This document shows, one piece after another, positions 8,167-15,930 of a stretch of DNA of 18,879 nucleotides (its first letter is position 1; each line of letters starts with the position of its first letter). The notes below the pieces were generated by a model. It was not told the DNA's origin, made no database searches, and saw nothing but the letters and a program-made list of their open reading frames with translations. The stretch spans positions 1 to 18,879 of the forward strand of contig CANJDA010000026.1 in the NCBI GenBank assembly GCA_947472705.1, given 5' to 3'. The stretch is from Flavobacteriaceae bacterium. GTDB lineage: Bacteria; Bacteroidota; Bacteroidia; Flavobacteriales; Flavobacteriaceae. The position numbers and the translations under genes are program-made.

Positions 8167-8196
8167 CGTTTTTGAATTTACAATAGGAACTTCCCT

Positions 8197-9309
8197 ATGA
8201 AAAAAATATTATTCCTTTTTGGAACTCGCCCAGAAGCGATAAAAATGGCGCCGCTTATTGCTGCCTTTTCTTCAGATGAAAATTTTAACGTTAAAGTTGG
8301 TGTAACAGCTCAGCACCGTGAGATGTTAGATCAGGTTATATCCTTTTTTGAAATAAAAGTGGATTACGATTTAAATGTGATGAAACATAATCAAACACTT
8401 TATCAATTAACGTCCGATCTTATTTCAGGAATAACTAATGAAATTTTATTAAAGGAATCTTTTGACTATGTTTTTGTTCAAGGTGATACAACAACTGTTT
8501 TGGCTGCTTCATTAGCAGCTTTTTATCAAAAAATTAAAATTGTCCATATAGAAGCTGGCTTAAGAAGTGGTGATATATTATCTCCATTTCCTGAAGAAAT
8601 GAACCGAGTTATGACATCCCGAATTGCATCTTTACATTTTTGCCCAACAGAAGCCTCTAAAGAACATTTGCTTAAAGAAAACATTACAGAAAATATATAT
8701 GTAGTTGGAAACACCGTTATAGATGCTTTGTTGATGGGACTTGATAAAATTGATTCTAAGCATGAAGAAATCATGATTTCTAAATTTGATTTTATTGATT
8801 TTTCAAAGAAATTGATTTTGGTAACCTGCCATAGAAGGGAAAATTTCGGAAATCCTTTTGAAGAAATCTGCGATGCATTACTTGAGATTTCGAGTCAATT
8901 TAAAGATGTTGAAATTATTTATCCTGTTCATTTAAATCCGAACATTAAGGAAGTAGCATCAAAAAAATTAATTGCCAAGAATATCAAATTGATTTCACCG
9001 TTGACTTACCCTGAACTTATTTGGATGATGAATAAAAGCTATATTATTGTTACGGATTCTGGAGGCATTCAGGAAGAGGCTCCAAGTTTAGGGAAACCAG
9101 TTTTAGTTTTAAGAGAAGTTACTGAAAGAATGGAAGGTGTTGATGCGGGTACTGCAATTTTAGTGGGTTCAGACAAAAAAAAGATACTTTATCAGATCCA
9201 AAAACTTATAGGCAATCCAGAATATTATACAAACATTGCTACAGCCTCAAACCCTTATGGAGACGGAACAACAAGTGAAAGAATCAAACAGATTCTCTTA
9301 AAGTCATAG
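8197..9309 (+). CDS. wecB: UDP-N-acetylglucosamine 2-epimerase (non-hydrolysing)
   Basis: 370 residues, the usual length of WecB/MnaA. It interconverts UDP-GlcNAc and UDP-ManNAc in the cytoplasm, giving a ManNAc-type donor for the glycan. Family signatures in order are FGTRPEAIKMAPL (8-20), VQGDTTTV (94-101, Asp97), HIEAGLRSGD (117-126, Glu119), FPEEMNR (131-137, Glu133), CHRRENFG (211-218, His212) and DSGGIQEEAPSLGKPVLVLR (287-306). All expected catalytic and UDP-binding groups are present. A small oddity is TERMEG where the family usually has TERPE. It is the only plus-strand gene between 2.2 kb and the right end. It is divergent from a GT4 gene and its last 26 bp overlap the convergent polymerase-like gene. 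No UDP-ManNAc dehydrogenase (wecC) is visible. Confidence 0.96.
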   Translation: MKKILFLFGTRPEAIKMAPLIAAFSSDENFNVKVGVTAQHREMLDQVISFFEIKVDYDLNVMKHNQTLYQLTSDLISGITNEILLKESFDYVFVQGDTTTVLAASLAAFYQKIKIVHIEAGLRSGDILSPFPEEMNRVMTSRIASLHFCPTEASKEHLLKENITENIYVVGNTVIDALLMGLDKIDSKHEEIMISKFDFIDFSKKLILVTCHRRENFGNPFEEICDALLEISSQFKDVEIIYPVHLNPNIKEVASKKLIAKNIKLISPLTYPELIWMMNKSYIIVTDSGGIQEEAPSLGKPVLVLREVTERMEGVDAGTAILVGSDKKKILYQIQKLIGNPEYYTNIATASNPYGDGTTSERIKQILLKS

Positions 9310-10543
9310 TTTTATGCTTAGTTTTAAAGTATAACAATGCTCCTAAGATAAAAACAATAATATCCCTAGCATTATAAGCTCCTGTAATTGTTAATGTTGT
9401 AAAAATAAAAATTAATCCTATTGCAGAAATAATGATAGTAATAAAATCGTGATTTGTATAAATGATTTTATATAAATTAAAAAGAAACATCAAATAAATT
9501 ATCAATCCTAATAAACCTACTTTATAAAGTATAAAAACATATCCATTGTGAAGTTCTGATATATATTTCATCCCCTTTTCTTTGTAATTATCGGTTAAAG
9601 GAGCAAAAAATTTTAGATTAACTAAAGAACCATATCCACACCCTATTCCATAACTACTAGGATTATCATTCATAAGTGAAATTGCTCTTTTCGCTTCATA
9701 ACCCCTCCAATGATCCCATAAATCTTTATGATTCTCCCTATCAATTTTAGTTTTAAACATTTCTGCTGGTGCAATTTTAACTTTATATAAAAAAGATTCT
9801 AAGCCCGGTTTAGAACGATCTATTTTAACAGAATACAGATATAAATATAAACCCAAAACACTTATTATAAAAAAACCCATAATTCGTATACCTCTTCTAG
9901 TTACTACAGTAAATCCATAGACAGATAATAATAGTATAATAAAAACACCTATCATGGTTCTTGAGAAATAAAGAATATTAGATACTAGTAGAACTATACA
10001 AATTATTTTATGGTAAAATGAAGATAGGATAAGTCGCTCACCATTAAATTTTTTATAAAATATGAGGAATACTAATGCAAATAATTCTAAAAAATTATCC
10101 CTACTATATTCTCTAATTGAGGTAACCGATCCAGAAAGTAAATCTCCTACAGTAAACAATATTATAAAATGGATTAACGCTGAAATAAAACCACATAAAA
10201 CAATTGTTTTAAAAAATTTCTTCATGTCATTTATCCTTTGGTAAAAAAGGTATCCTATAAGACAACCTAAAATAGGTTTAATTATATGAAAGATATCTTT
10301 TAGGATATCTACAAACCTATACTTGTTGATTATAGTTCCGATAAAGCCAATAAGTAAAATATAAAACAAAGGGGCAATCAGTTGAATATATACTTTAGAA
10401 AAACTTAATCTAAAAAAATTAATAAAAAAAGTCAAAACAGTTATTTGAAAAAAAATATTAACCCTAAAAGAAGACACATATAATTGTGAAAATAATATTA
10501 AGACAAACATAATAGTATATAAGTTTTCTTTCTGAATTTTCAT
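9284..10543 (-). CDS. Wzy/WaaL-family O-antigen polymerase or ligase-like membrane protein, copy 2
   Basis: 419-residue, strongly hydrophobic protein with about ten to twelve predicted membrane segments and one long extracytoplasmic loop (about 240-330). The loop contains YGIGCGYGSL and leads into HNGYVFILYKVGLLGL starting at residue 332, the His-Asn plus Gly-Leu-Leu-Gly pattern of Wzy_C proteins. Its position directly downstream of the flippase and a GT2 gene makes it the better candidate for the true repeat-unit polymerase (Wzy), leaving copy 1 as a possible ligase; this division is inference. Very AT-rich, as is usual for wzx/wzy genes. The ATG start lies 26 bp after the GT2 gene, and the 3' end runs 26 bp into the convergent wecB gene. 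Confidence 0.8.
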   Translation of the reverse strand: MKIQKENLYTIMFVLILFSQLYVSSFRVNIFFQITVLTFFINFFRLSFSKVYIQLIAPLFYILLIGFIGTIINKYRFVDILKDIFHIIKPILGCLIGYLFYQRINDMKKFFKTIVLCGFISALIHFIILFTVGDLLSGSVTSIREYSRDNFLELFALVFLIFYKKFNGERLILSSFYHKIICIVLLVSNILYFSRTMIGVFIILLLSVYGFTVVTRRGIRIMGFFIISVLGLYLYLYSVKIDRSKPGLESFLYKVKIAPAEMFKTKIDRENHKDLWDHWRGYEAKRAISLMNDNPSSYGIGCGYGSLVNLKFFAPLTDNYKEKGMKYISELHNGYVFILYKVGLLGLIIYLMFLFNLYKIIYTNHDFITIIISAIGLIFIFTTLTITGAYNARDIIVFILGALLYFKTKHKTMTLRESV

Positions 10544-10569
10544 GTTTTTTATATCTTTGTTTTGTAATA

Positions 10570-11382
10570 TTAATCCTTTAATATTTTAGTCTTTATTTTT
10601 TTAATAATCTTATTTAGTTTTAATGCTGAAATAATAATTAGTTTATAAATACCTCTATAATGCTTAGATAAGTATATTTCATATCCTTTTATTAACATAG
10701 GATTTTTTGCCTTAGTAAATCCAACAAAATGAATATAATCATATTCAGGAAGAAATATTCTTTTAAAGCCAATATTTGCTATTTTTTTACAAAAATCAAC
10801 ATCTTCAACATATAAAAAATAATCTTCGTCGAAACCACCAATTCGATTGTAAATTTTTTTCCTTAACAACAAAAATGAGCCTCCTAACCAATCTATTTCA
10901 TAAGCACTTTTGGAAAAGGTACCAGCCTTAAATTCATCACTTATTTCAAGAAGTTTTTTCATTTGAAACATATTAGAAATAGTTGGAAAATTTCCACCGG
11001 CAGGTAAATAATTACCATCTCCATTTAACATGTTTATTCCTAACACACCTATCTTTTCATCTGTTTTTAAAAAATTCAAAACTGGCAATAATTGACTAAG
11101 AACTATTGTATCATTATTTAATAATAATAAATACTCTCCTTTAGCCTGTTTAACAGCTTCATTATTCCCTTTTCCAAAACCAAGATTTTCTTTTGATTTT
11201 ATAAGCTGTATTTGAGGATAATTGTTTTCAATAAATTCACAACTGTTATCTGTTGAATGGTTGTCAAATATTATAATTTCATAAACAATACCATTTAGTT
11301 TTTCAAATAATGAATTTAGACAATTTTTAAAATATTTTAATCCATTATAATTAACAATAATTATTGACAATTCTATTTTCAT
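10570..11382 (-). CDS. GT2-family glycosyltransferase (WbbL-like)
   Basis: 270-residue inverting glycosyltransferase with a GT-A fold. The N-terminus has SIIIVNYNG (6-14) and the nucleotide-binding FDNHSTDNS (39-47). ENLGFGKGNN (65-74) follows, then LLLNND (86-91), whose final Asp takes the place of the DxD metal ligand. Further on are WLGGSFLLLRK and GGFDEDYFLYVEDVDFC, both typical of the rhamnosyltransferase-like GT2 subgroup (WbbL/RfbF type). It probably adds rhamnose or a related deoxysugar to the lipid-linked unit on the cytoplasmic side; the donor is inferred from family resemblance only. It lies 2 bp after the wzx stop codon and 26 bp before the polymerase-like gene, in one transcript. 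No membrane segments apart from a weakly hydrophobic, basic C-terminal tail. Confidence 0.88.
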   Translation of the reverse strand: MKIELSIIIVNYNGLKYFKNCLNSLFEKLNGIVYEIIIFDNHSTDNSCEFIENNYPQIQLIKSKENLGFGKGNNEAVKQAKGEYLLLLNNDTIVLSQLLPVLNFLKTDEKIGVLGINMLNGDGNYLPAGGNFPTISNMFQMKKLLEISDEFKAGTFSKSAYEIDWLGGSFLLLRKKIYNRIGGFDEDYFLYVEDVDFCKKIANIGFKRIFLPEYDYIHFVGFTKAKNPMLIKGYEIYLSKHYRGIYKLIIISALKLNKIIKKIKTKILKD

Positions 11383-11384
11383 AG

Positions 11385-12674
11385 TTATAGTATGGTTAAA
11401 AAACCAAGTTTCTTTTTAATATAAAATAGACAAATTAAATTAAAGACTGCATTGGTAAAAAGACTAGCCAAAGCAGAGCCATTAATTCCATAAATTGGTA
11501 TTAGAAAAACATTTAAAACAACATTCAAAATAAAACCAAATATTGTAATATTCTTTAGAATATGTTGATGGTTAGTCATATTTAGTATTTGATCTACATT
11601 GCCTGTAGCAACATTAATCATCGCACCCAAACTTATAATGATTAACGCCGTTTTCCCTTGTGTGAAATTATTTCCAAACAAACTTAAAATAAATTCACTA
11701 AAAATAATTAAAAATAATACGATTGGAGTGGTAATCAAAATTATTAATCGTGTGGATTTTTTAATAGTTGTATGCAATTCATCGATTTTACCAGATTTGA
11801 AAAGCTGAGATATCTTAGGTGCTAAAACAACATTCATCGAAATAATAACCAACATTGATAAGGAAGCTAATTTATAGGCTAAATTATATATTCCGACTTC
11901 ATTTTCCGACTTCATAACACCTAACATGAAAACATCTGTCCAGTTCAGTAAAAAGAGCATCAAACTACTTAACATCATTGGGGATGAAAATTGTAGAATT
12001 TGCTTTGAAGAAAGTTGCTCAATATTTTCTTTTAAGTGCTTTTTAAAAACAAAAAATAATTGAATCACAACAGTTATTGCTACAGATATTGCATAGAATA
12101 ATATCGTAAAAAATTGATTTTCTTTAGTTATCGTAATAAATACTAATAATAGTAAAAACAATAGATTAGGTACTACAAACATGAAAAGGTTAAACTTTAT
12201 AAAATTCTTTGTAGCAATCAAAAAGTTAAGAAAAAATTCTTGGACTATAAAAAAGGGCAATGTAACCGAAATAATAAAAATATATGAAATTAAATTCTGA
12301 TTATGAAATATATCTATAGCGATGATTTCTTTCAAAAAATAAAATAATGTTGATGGAATAATGGCGGTAATTAAAATAATTTTTATCCCTTTTTTTAAAA
12401 GATATTGAGAAAAGTGGTCCTCTATCTTGTTCATACCGAGATAATTAATTATTGCATTAGGTAATCCTAGTGCAAAAATCATTGTGCTTGCTTGAAGTAT
12501 TGTAAATATTAACGAATAATTTCCATAAACCCCTTCACCATATTTTTTTGTAATATAAAATGTAATTAAAAAATTTAAAAACAAGCCCACTATTCGGTAT
12601 AAAAAAGTTATCCCTCCAGACAATAACAATTGCTGGAACGTGACAGTAGTTTTTATTATTTTATTATTTTTCAA
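11385..12674 (-). CDS. wzx: Wzx-type polysaccharide flippase (MOP superfamily)
   Basis: 429-residue polytopic protein of the oligosaccharide flippase family with about 12-14 hydrophobic helices. The N-terminal GGITFLYRIVGLFLNFLITF leads into KKYGEGVYGNYSLIF, the usual helix 1-loop-helix 2 pattern; the central loop carries SSPMMLSSLMLFLLNWTDVF, and the C-terminal half ends in YGINGSALASLFT. It is expected to move the completed Und-PP-linked repeat unit across the inner membrane. The start is uncertain: the first in-frame option after the upstream hairpin is TTG at 12674, other TTG codons occur about 15 codons later, and the next ATG is well inside the protein. It begins only about 8 bp beyond a strong terminator hairpin, with no separate promoter recognisable. 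It heads the wzx-GT2-wzy module. Confidence 0.87.
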   Translation of the reverse strand: MKNNKIIKTTVTFQQLLLSGGITFLYRIVGLFLNFLITFYITKKYGEGVYGNYSLIFTILQASTMIFALGLPNAIINYLGMNKIEDHFSQYLLKKGIKIILITAIIPSTLFYFLKEIIAIDIFHNQNLISYIFIISVTLPFFIVQEFFLNFLIATKNFIKFNLFMFVVPNLLFLLLLVFITITKENQFFTILFYAISVAITVVIQLFFVFKKHLKENIEQLSSKQILQFSSPMMLSSLMLFLLNWTDVFMLGVMKSENEVGIYNLAYKLASLSMLVIISMNVVLAPKISQLFKSGKIDELHTTIKKSTRLIILITTPIVLFLIIFSEFILSLFGNNFTQGKTALIIISLGAMINVATGNVDQILNMTNHQHILKNITIFGFILNVVLNVFLIPIYGINGSALASLFTNAVFNLICLFYIKKKLGFLTIL

Positions 12675-12681
12675 TACAATT

Positions 12682-12720
12682 AAAAAAGAAAAGTTATCTC
12701 ATCGATAACTTTTCTTTTTT
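12682..12720 (-). terminator. Strong perfect-stem terminator after the lipoprotein gene
   Basis: Two 17-bp arms (12682-12698 and 12704-12720) are exactly complementary around a 5-nt loop. On the minus strand the hairpin ends in CTTTTTT, so the stem itself supplies the T-run expected of an intrinsic terminator; the symmetry gives a T-run in the other direction too. It starts 14 bp after the lipoprotein stop codon (12735) and finishes about 8 bp before the wzx start, so it separates the two transcripts or attenuates the downstream one. Confidence 0.85.
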
Positions 12721-12734
12721 TATAAATAATTATT

Positions 12735-13292
12735 TTATTTTTTATAAAGTTTTTCCATTTGTTCAAGAACTAACTGATTCGACCACATATATGGATCAAA
12801 CGGTTGATCTTTTGGTTTTAATAAAATTATAGTGTGAGTTGCTTCATCATATTTCACATGTCCATCTTTATAATAGAAAAAGTGATTTAAAGTTTCTTGT
12901 CCGTTACCATAACCTACATTATATGTTTTATCATGATATTTAAATGTCATACTATTTATTAAAATGTTCTCCTGCTCTGGATTTTGTCCAAAATCAAGTC
13001 GTATATAAGTTGGTAAAACATCTGCTGGAAGCTTAAATAATAAATCTTGAGCTTGTCCACTTCCTTTTACTACAGATTTTACTGAACGTTCATCACCAAA
13101 ATTTAAAGAACCATCTTCTGTATAATATAATTGGAATGTATCATCTTTTGGTATAATCAAATTAAAACTCACATCAAAAGTTTCTTTGATTTCATTTTTA
13201 TCTTCAACTGGAGTTTTACTATCTTTTTCATCCTTACAAGACACTAAAACTAAAATCATTAATAAGCTAACTACGAAATTTCTTGTTTTCAT
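12735..13292 (-). CDS. Predicted surface lipoprotein of unknown function
   Basis: 185 residues. The N-terminus is a clear lipoprotein signal: basic MKTR, a hydrophobic core (6-18) and the lipobox LVSC with Cys19. The residues after the cysteine are K-D-E-K-D, similar to the lipoprotein export signal that sends Bacteroidota lipoproteins to the outer face of the outer membrane, so surface exposure is plausible. The mature part (about 38-185) is rich in beta-strand-like segments, has no membrane helices, and I do not recognise its family. It has its own -7 element upstream and a strong terminator downstream, so it looks like a self-contained unit placed between the GT39 gene (50 bp upstream) and wzx. 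A link to polysaccharide handling is suggested only by position. Confidence 0.75.
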   Translation of the reverse strand: MKTRNFVVSLLMILVLVSCKDEKDSKTPVEDKNEIKETFDVSFNLIIPKDDTFQLYYTEDGSLNFGDERSVKSVVKGSGQAQDLLFKLPADVLPTYIRLDFGQNPEQENILINSMTFKYHDKTYNVGYGNGQETLNHFFYYKDGHVKYDEATHTIILLKPKDQPFDPYMWSNQLVLEQMEKLYKK

Positions 13293-13306
13293 TTTTTAAA
13301 TTTTTT

Positions 13307-13314
13307 CAAAGTTA
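13307..13314 (-). promoter_or_regulatory. Candidate -7 promoter element for the lipoprotein gene
   Basis: TAACTTTG on the minus strand is a full TAnnTTTG match, ending 14 bp before the ATG at 13292 and inside the 50-bp gap after the GT39 stop codon. No TTG -33 element lies at the normal spacing, so confidence is moderate. A short leader followed by the AT-rich AAATTTAAAAA stretch before the start codon is typical of this phylum. Confidence 0.42.
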
Positions 13315-13342
13315 ATAATTCTTTTTATATCGCATATTTTTT

Positions 13343-15175
13343 TTAAATTTTTTCAACAGATACTGAAAAAACAAGGGCATTTCTGTCGTTGTTGTCTAAA
13401 ACTAAATCATTATCAAAAGTAAGTTCTATTTGATAATTACCTTTTGTTGGTATCGAAAATTCCAAATAATTCATCGCCTCTTCTTTTTCAGTTAAGAAAT
13501 AAGCTCCTATTTTTTTTCCATTTACAGATAATGTTAAATGGGCATTTTCACCATTCACAGGTACTTCTGGGATACTTCTGGATTTTATTGCCAAACGGTA
13601 GTTGCCTTTTTCCAATTCAATTGGTTTCGATTTTGTCGTTGAATTGGAGAATAATAAAATATTGATGTCGTTGTCTGTTTTAATTGGTTCAAATTCCCTG
13701 ATGCTTAAGGAAATTGTATTTTCAGCACCCGGCTTTGGCACATAATGTCTTGCCCATGTATCAAAATATTCAAGGTTGTCAAGAAGAATAAAATTATTGT
13801 TAAGATAAGTTTCTGCTTCAGGAGAAAGAGTATAAGGTCTAAAATGTCCGTCCAAATACCAAAATGGTTCTAACTTCTTTGTTGCTTTTATTTCAGTTAC
13901 ATATTCCTCAAAAGGTTTTAAAATAACGGTCTCTTTTCTAGGGTCTGTGTTAAAGAAATAGCTCATGTGCCAACCCCAGGCTGAGACAATTTTGTCATTT
14001 TTCTTGTTTTTCTCCTTTATTTTAGCTGTAATTTCCCTGTATTGTGACTTTCTGATTTCTGTGTAGTTTTTCTTAACTACAATCAAATCGGTAAGTGACG
14101 CTATTACAAAAAGCAATAAGATAGAATTTCTAATTACCGAAGTCTTTATTTTGCTGATAGAAACAGCCAATAATAGGACTATTGCTGGCAAAACAACAAT
14201 TAAATACCGACTGGTTAACATTGGTATTTTTAAATATGACCTTAAAAATGGAATGTAAATAGTTACTAATATCCAGCAAATTATTATTATAAACCCAAAA
14301 ATAAGATTATTGTCTTTTATTCTTTTAGACTTGTTTTTTGTACTGAATATTTTGATAAAATAAAATACCGTTAGTAGCAATATTAAAAAAAGTATCGACT
14401 CCGAATTACCAAAAAACTCTTTGAAAATAACTGTCATAACCTCAGGAGTGGGAGCCGGAATCCAAAATGCTTGAATTTCAGCTGCAATTTTAAATATTTT
14501 CCAAGAAAAATAAAACCAGATAATTAGTGCTAATGCACCGCCAATTGCGGAATTAATGATATAAGATAATCTTTTGTGTTTTTCAACATCATACAAAAAC
14601 ACAAAAAGAATAACTACTTGAGATACCATTAAAAATAAACCAAAAAAATGTGAGTTTATCATTAAAGTCATTGACAACCCATATATTATAGCATTTTTAA
14701 GTGTGCTGTCCTTAATAAATCTTATAAGACGGTAGAACGAAAATACTGTAAGGAAAATCAATAATATATACACTCTTGCCTCTTGAGAATATAAAATAAA
14801 GAAGTAATTTACACTTGCTAACGTTGCAGCTATTAACCCTACTCTTTTATTTTCAATCTCTTTACCTATTAAATAAAACATATATACCCCGAGTATTCCA
14901 AATATCGCAGAGAACATTCGAACTACGAATGTTGTATGTCCAAATAGTATGCTAAATATCTTAACAGAAAAATAATAAAATATTGGGTTATTTTCCCAAA
15001 CTAACATAATATCATATGATTCCTTAAAAGTAAGCCTAGGATCACATTCCTTCATTGTAATGATTTCATCTATCCAAATGCTTTGATAATCAATGTGGTA
15101 GAATCTTAAAATAGCTGCTAACGTAAGGATTCCAATTAATAAATAATTTTCTTTAATGTTTTTAATAATTTTCAT
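13343..15175 (-). CDS. GT39/PMT-like membrane glycosyltransferase (ArnT-type) with C-terminal beta-rich domain
   Basis: 610-residue polytopic GT-C glycosyltransferase. The first periplasmic loop has WIDE (34-37), whose Asp is the expected catalytic or metal-site residue of PMT/ArnT proteins. ENNPIFYY (61-68) and YSQEARVY (129-136) are further family motifs. About ten to twelve membrane helices run to roughly residue 365, followed by a periplasmic part. It should use a polyprenyl-phosphate-linked sugar in the periplasm and pass it to a glycan, lipid A or protein. The donor is probably made by the DPM1-like GT2 encoded 11 bp upstream. The last 110-115 residues form a separate, strand-rich module ending in a FDND...DRN pattern (587-599) like some calcium-binding carbohydrate-binding modules; this domain call is inference. 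It ends the five-gene cassette read from the right edge. Confidence 0.87.
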   Translation of the reverse strand: MKIIKNIKENYLLIGILTLAAILRFYHIDYQSIWIDEIITMKECDPRLTFKESYDIMLVWENNPIFYYFSVKIFSILFGHTTFVVRMFSAIFGILGVYMFYLIGKEIENKRVGLIAATLASVNYFFILYSQEARVYILLIFLTVFSFYRLIRFIKDSTLKNAIIYGLSMTLMINSHFFGLFLMVSQVVILFVFLYDVEKHKRLSYIINSAIGGALALIIWFYFSWKIFKIAAEIQAFWIPAPTPEVMTVIFKEFFGNSESILFLILLLTVFYFIKIFSTKNKSKRIKDNNLIFGFIIIICWILVTIYIPFLRSYLKIPMLTSRYLIVVLPAIVLLLAVSISKIKTSVIRNSILLLFVIASLTDLIVVKKNYTEIRKSQYREITAKIKEKNKKNDKIVSAWGWHMSYFFNTDPRKETVILKPFEEYVTEIKATKKLEPFWYLDGHFRPYTLSPEAETYLNNNFILLDNLEYFDTWARHYVPKPGAENTISLSIREFEPIKTDNDINILLFSNSTTKSKPIELEKGNYRLAIKSRSIPEVPVNGENAHLTLSVNGKKIGAYFLTEKEEAMNYLEFSIPTKGNYQIELTFDNDLVLDNNDRNALVFSVSVEKI

Positions 15176-15186
15176 AAATACAGGTT

Positions 15187-15930
15187 TTACGTATTATTGG
15201 TTTTTTTAAAATCTCCTCTTGAAAAATATTTTTCTACAAAGCAATACACCAAGATAAAAAAATAACGGCTTCCCATTTCCTTGATTTTTAATTTAGAAAC
15301 ACCATGCTTTCTGTTGGTCCAGGAATTAGGAACAACAGTATATGAATAACCTCTAATAATAGCTTTTAATGGCAATTCTATAGTTAGATTGAAGTGGGGT
15401 GACAGTATTGGTTTTACTCCATCAATGACTTCCCTTTTGTAGAGTTTAAAAGCATTGGTTGTGTCATTATATTTTATTCTCATGGTCACTTTGATAATAA
15501 AGTTGGCTATTCGATTAATTACTTTTTTTATAAAAGGATAATCAATCACTTTACCACCCTTAATAAATCGACTGCCAAAAACACAATCGTAATTACCTTC
15601 AATCATTGTGGTATAATACCGAATCAAATCATAAGGTGAGTCGGATAAATCTGCCATCATTACCGCAACGCAATCGCCAGAATATCTTTCCAAACCATAT
15701 CGGACAGCATATCCAAATCCATTCGGACCTAAATTAGTTCCATAAGTCAATGCCGAATGTTTTTGTGCCAATTGTTCTAAAACCTGAAGCGTATTGTCTT
15801 TTGAATTGTCATTGACCACATAAATCTCGTGGTCAATGTTAACTTTAGAAAACGCTTCTTCGATTTGATCAATCGTTTCGGTTATGGATTCTTCTTCGTT
15901 ATAGGCAGGAATTACGATGCTAAGCTTCAT
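15187..15930 (-). CDS. GT2 glycosyltransferase, dolichyl/polyprenyl-phosphate sugar synthase-like (DPM1 type)
   Basis: 247-residue GT-A enzyme of the DPM1/ArnC branch. SIVIPAYNEEESI starts at residue 4, VVNDNSKDNT covers 38-47, and MMADLSD (91-97) is the metal-binding acidic motif. GSRF (119-122) is the conserved DPM-synthase element, and the basic SWTNRKHGVSKLKIKEMG (203-220) is the segment that contacts the lipid phosphate. No C-terminal membrane helices are present, so this is the short soluble DPM1 form, not the ArnC/GtrB form with two extra helices. Expected reaction: nucleotide-sugar plus polyprenyl phosphate to polyprenyl-P-sugar on the cytoplasmic face. Its start codon shares one base with the stop of the SDR gene upstream (TAATG), and the GT39 gene follows after 11 bp, which fits a donor-maker and donor-user pair. 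The sugar is unknown. Confidence 0.88.
   Translation of the reverse strand: MKLSIVIPAYNEEESITETIDQIEEAFSKVNIDHEIYVVNDNSKDNTLQVLEQLAQKHSALTYGTNLGPNGFGYAVRYGLERYSGDCVAVMMADLSDSPYDLIRYYTTMIEGNYDCVFGSRFIKGGKVIDYPFIKKVINRIANFIIKVTMRIKYNDTTNAFKLYKREVIDGVKPILSPHFNLTIELPLKAIIRGYSYTVVPNSWTNRKHGVSKLKIKEMGSRYFFILVYCFVEKYFSRGDFKKTNNT

Noticed and set aside
8526..8774. 82-residue antisense reading frame inside wecB
   Set aside because: Opposite strand of a well-conserved gene, no recognisable motif and no ribosome binding site.
13444..13665. 73-residue plus-strand frame inside the GT39 gene, and similar frames at 10062-10244 and 11599-11808
   Set aside because: Shadows of membrane-protein genes on the other strand; no motif or independent start signals.
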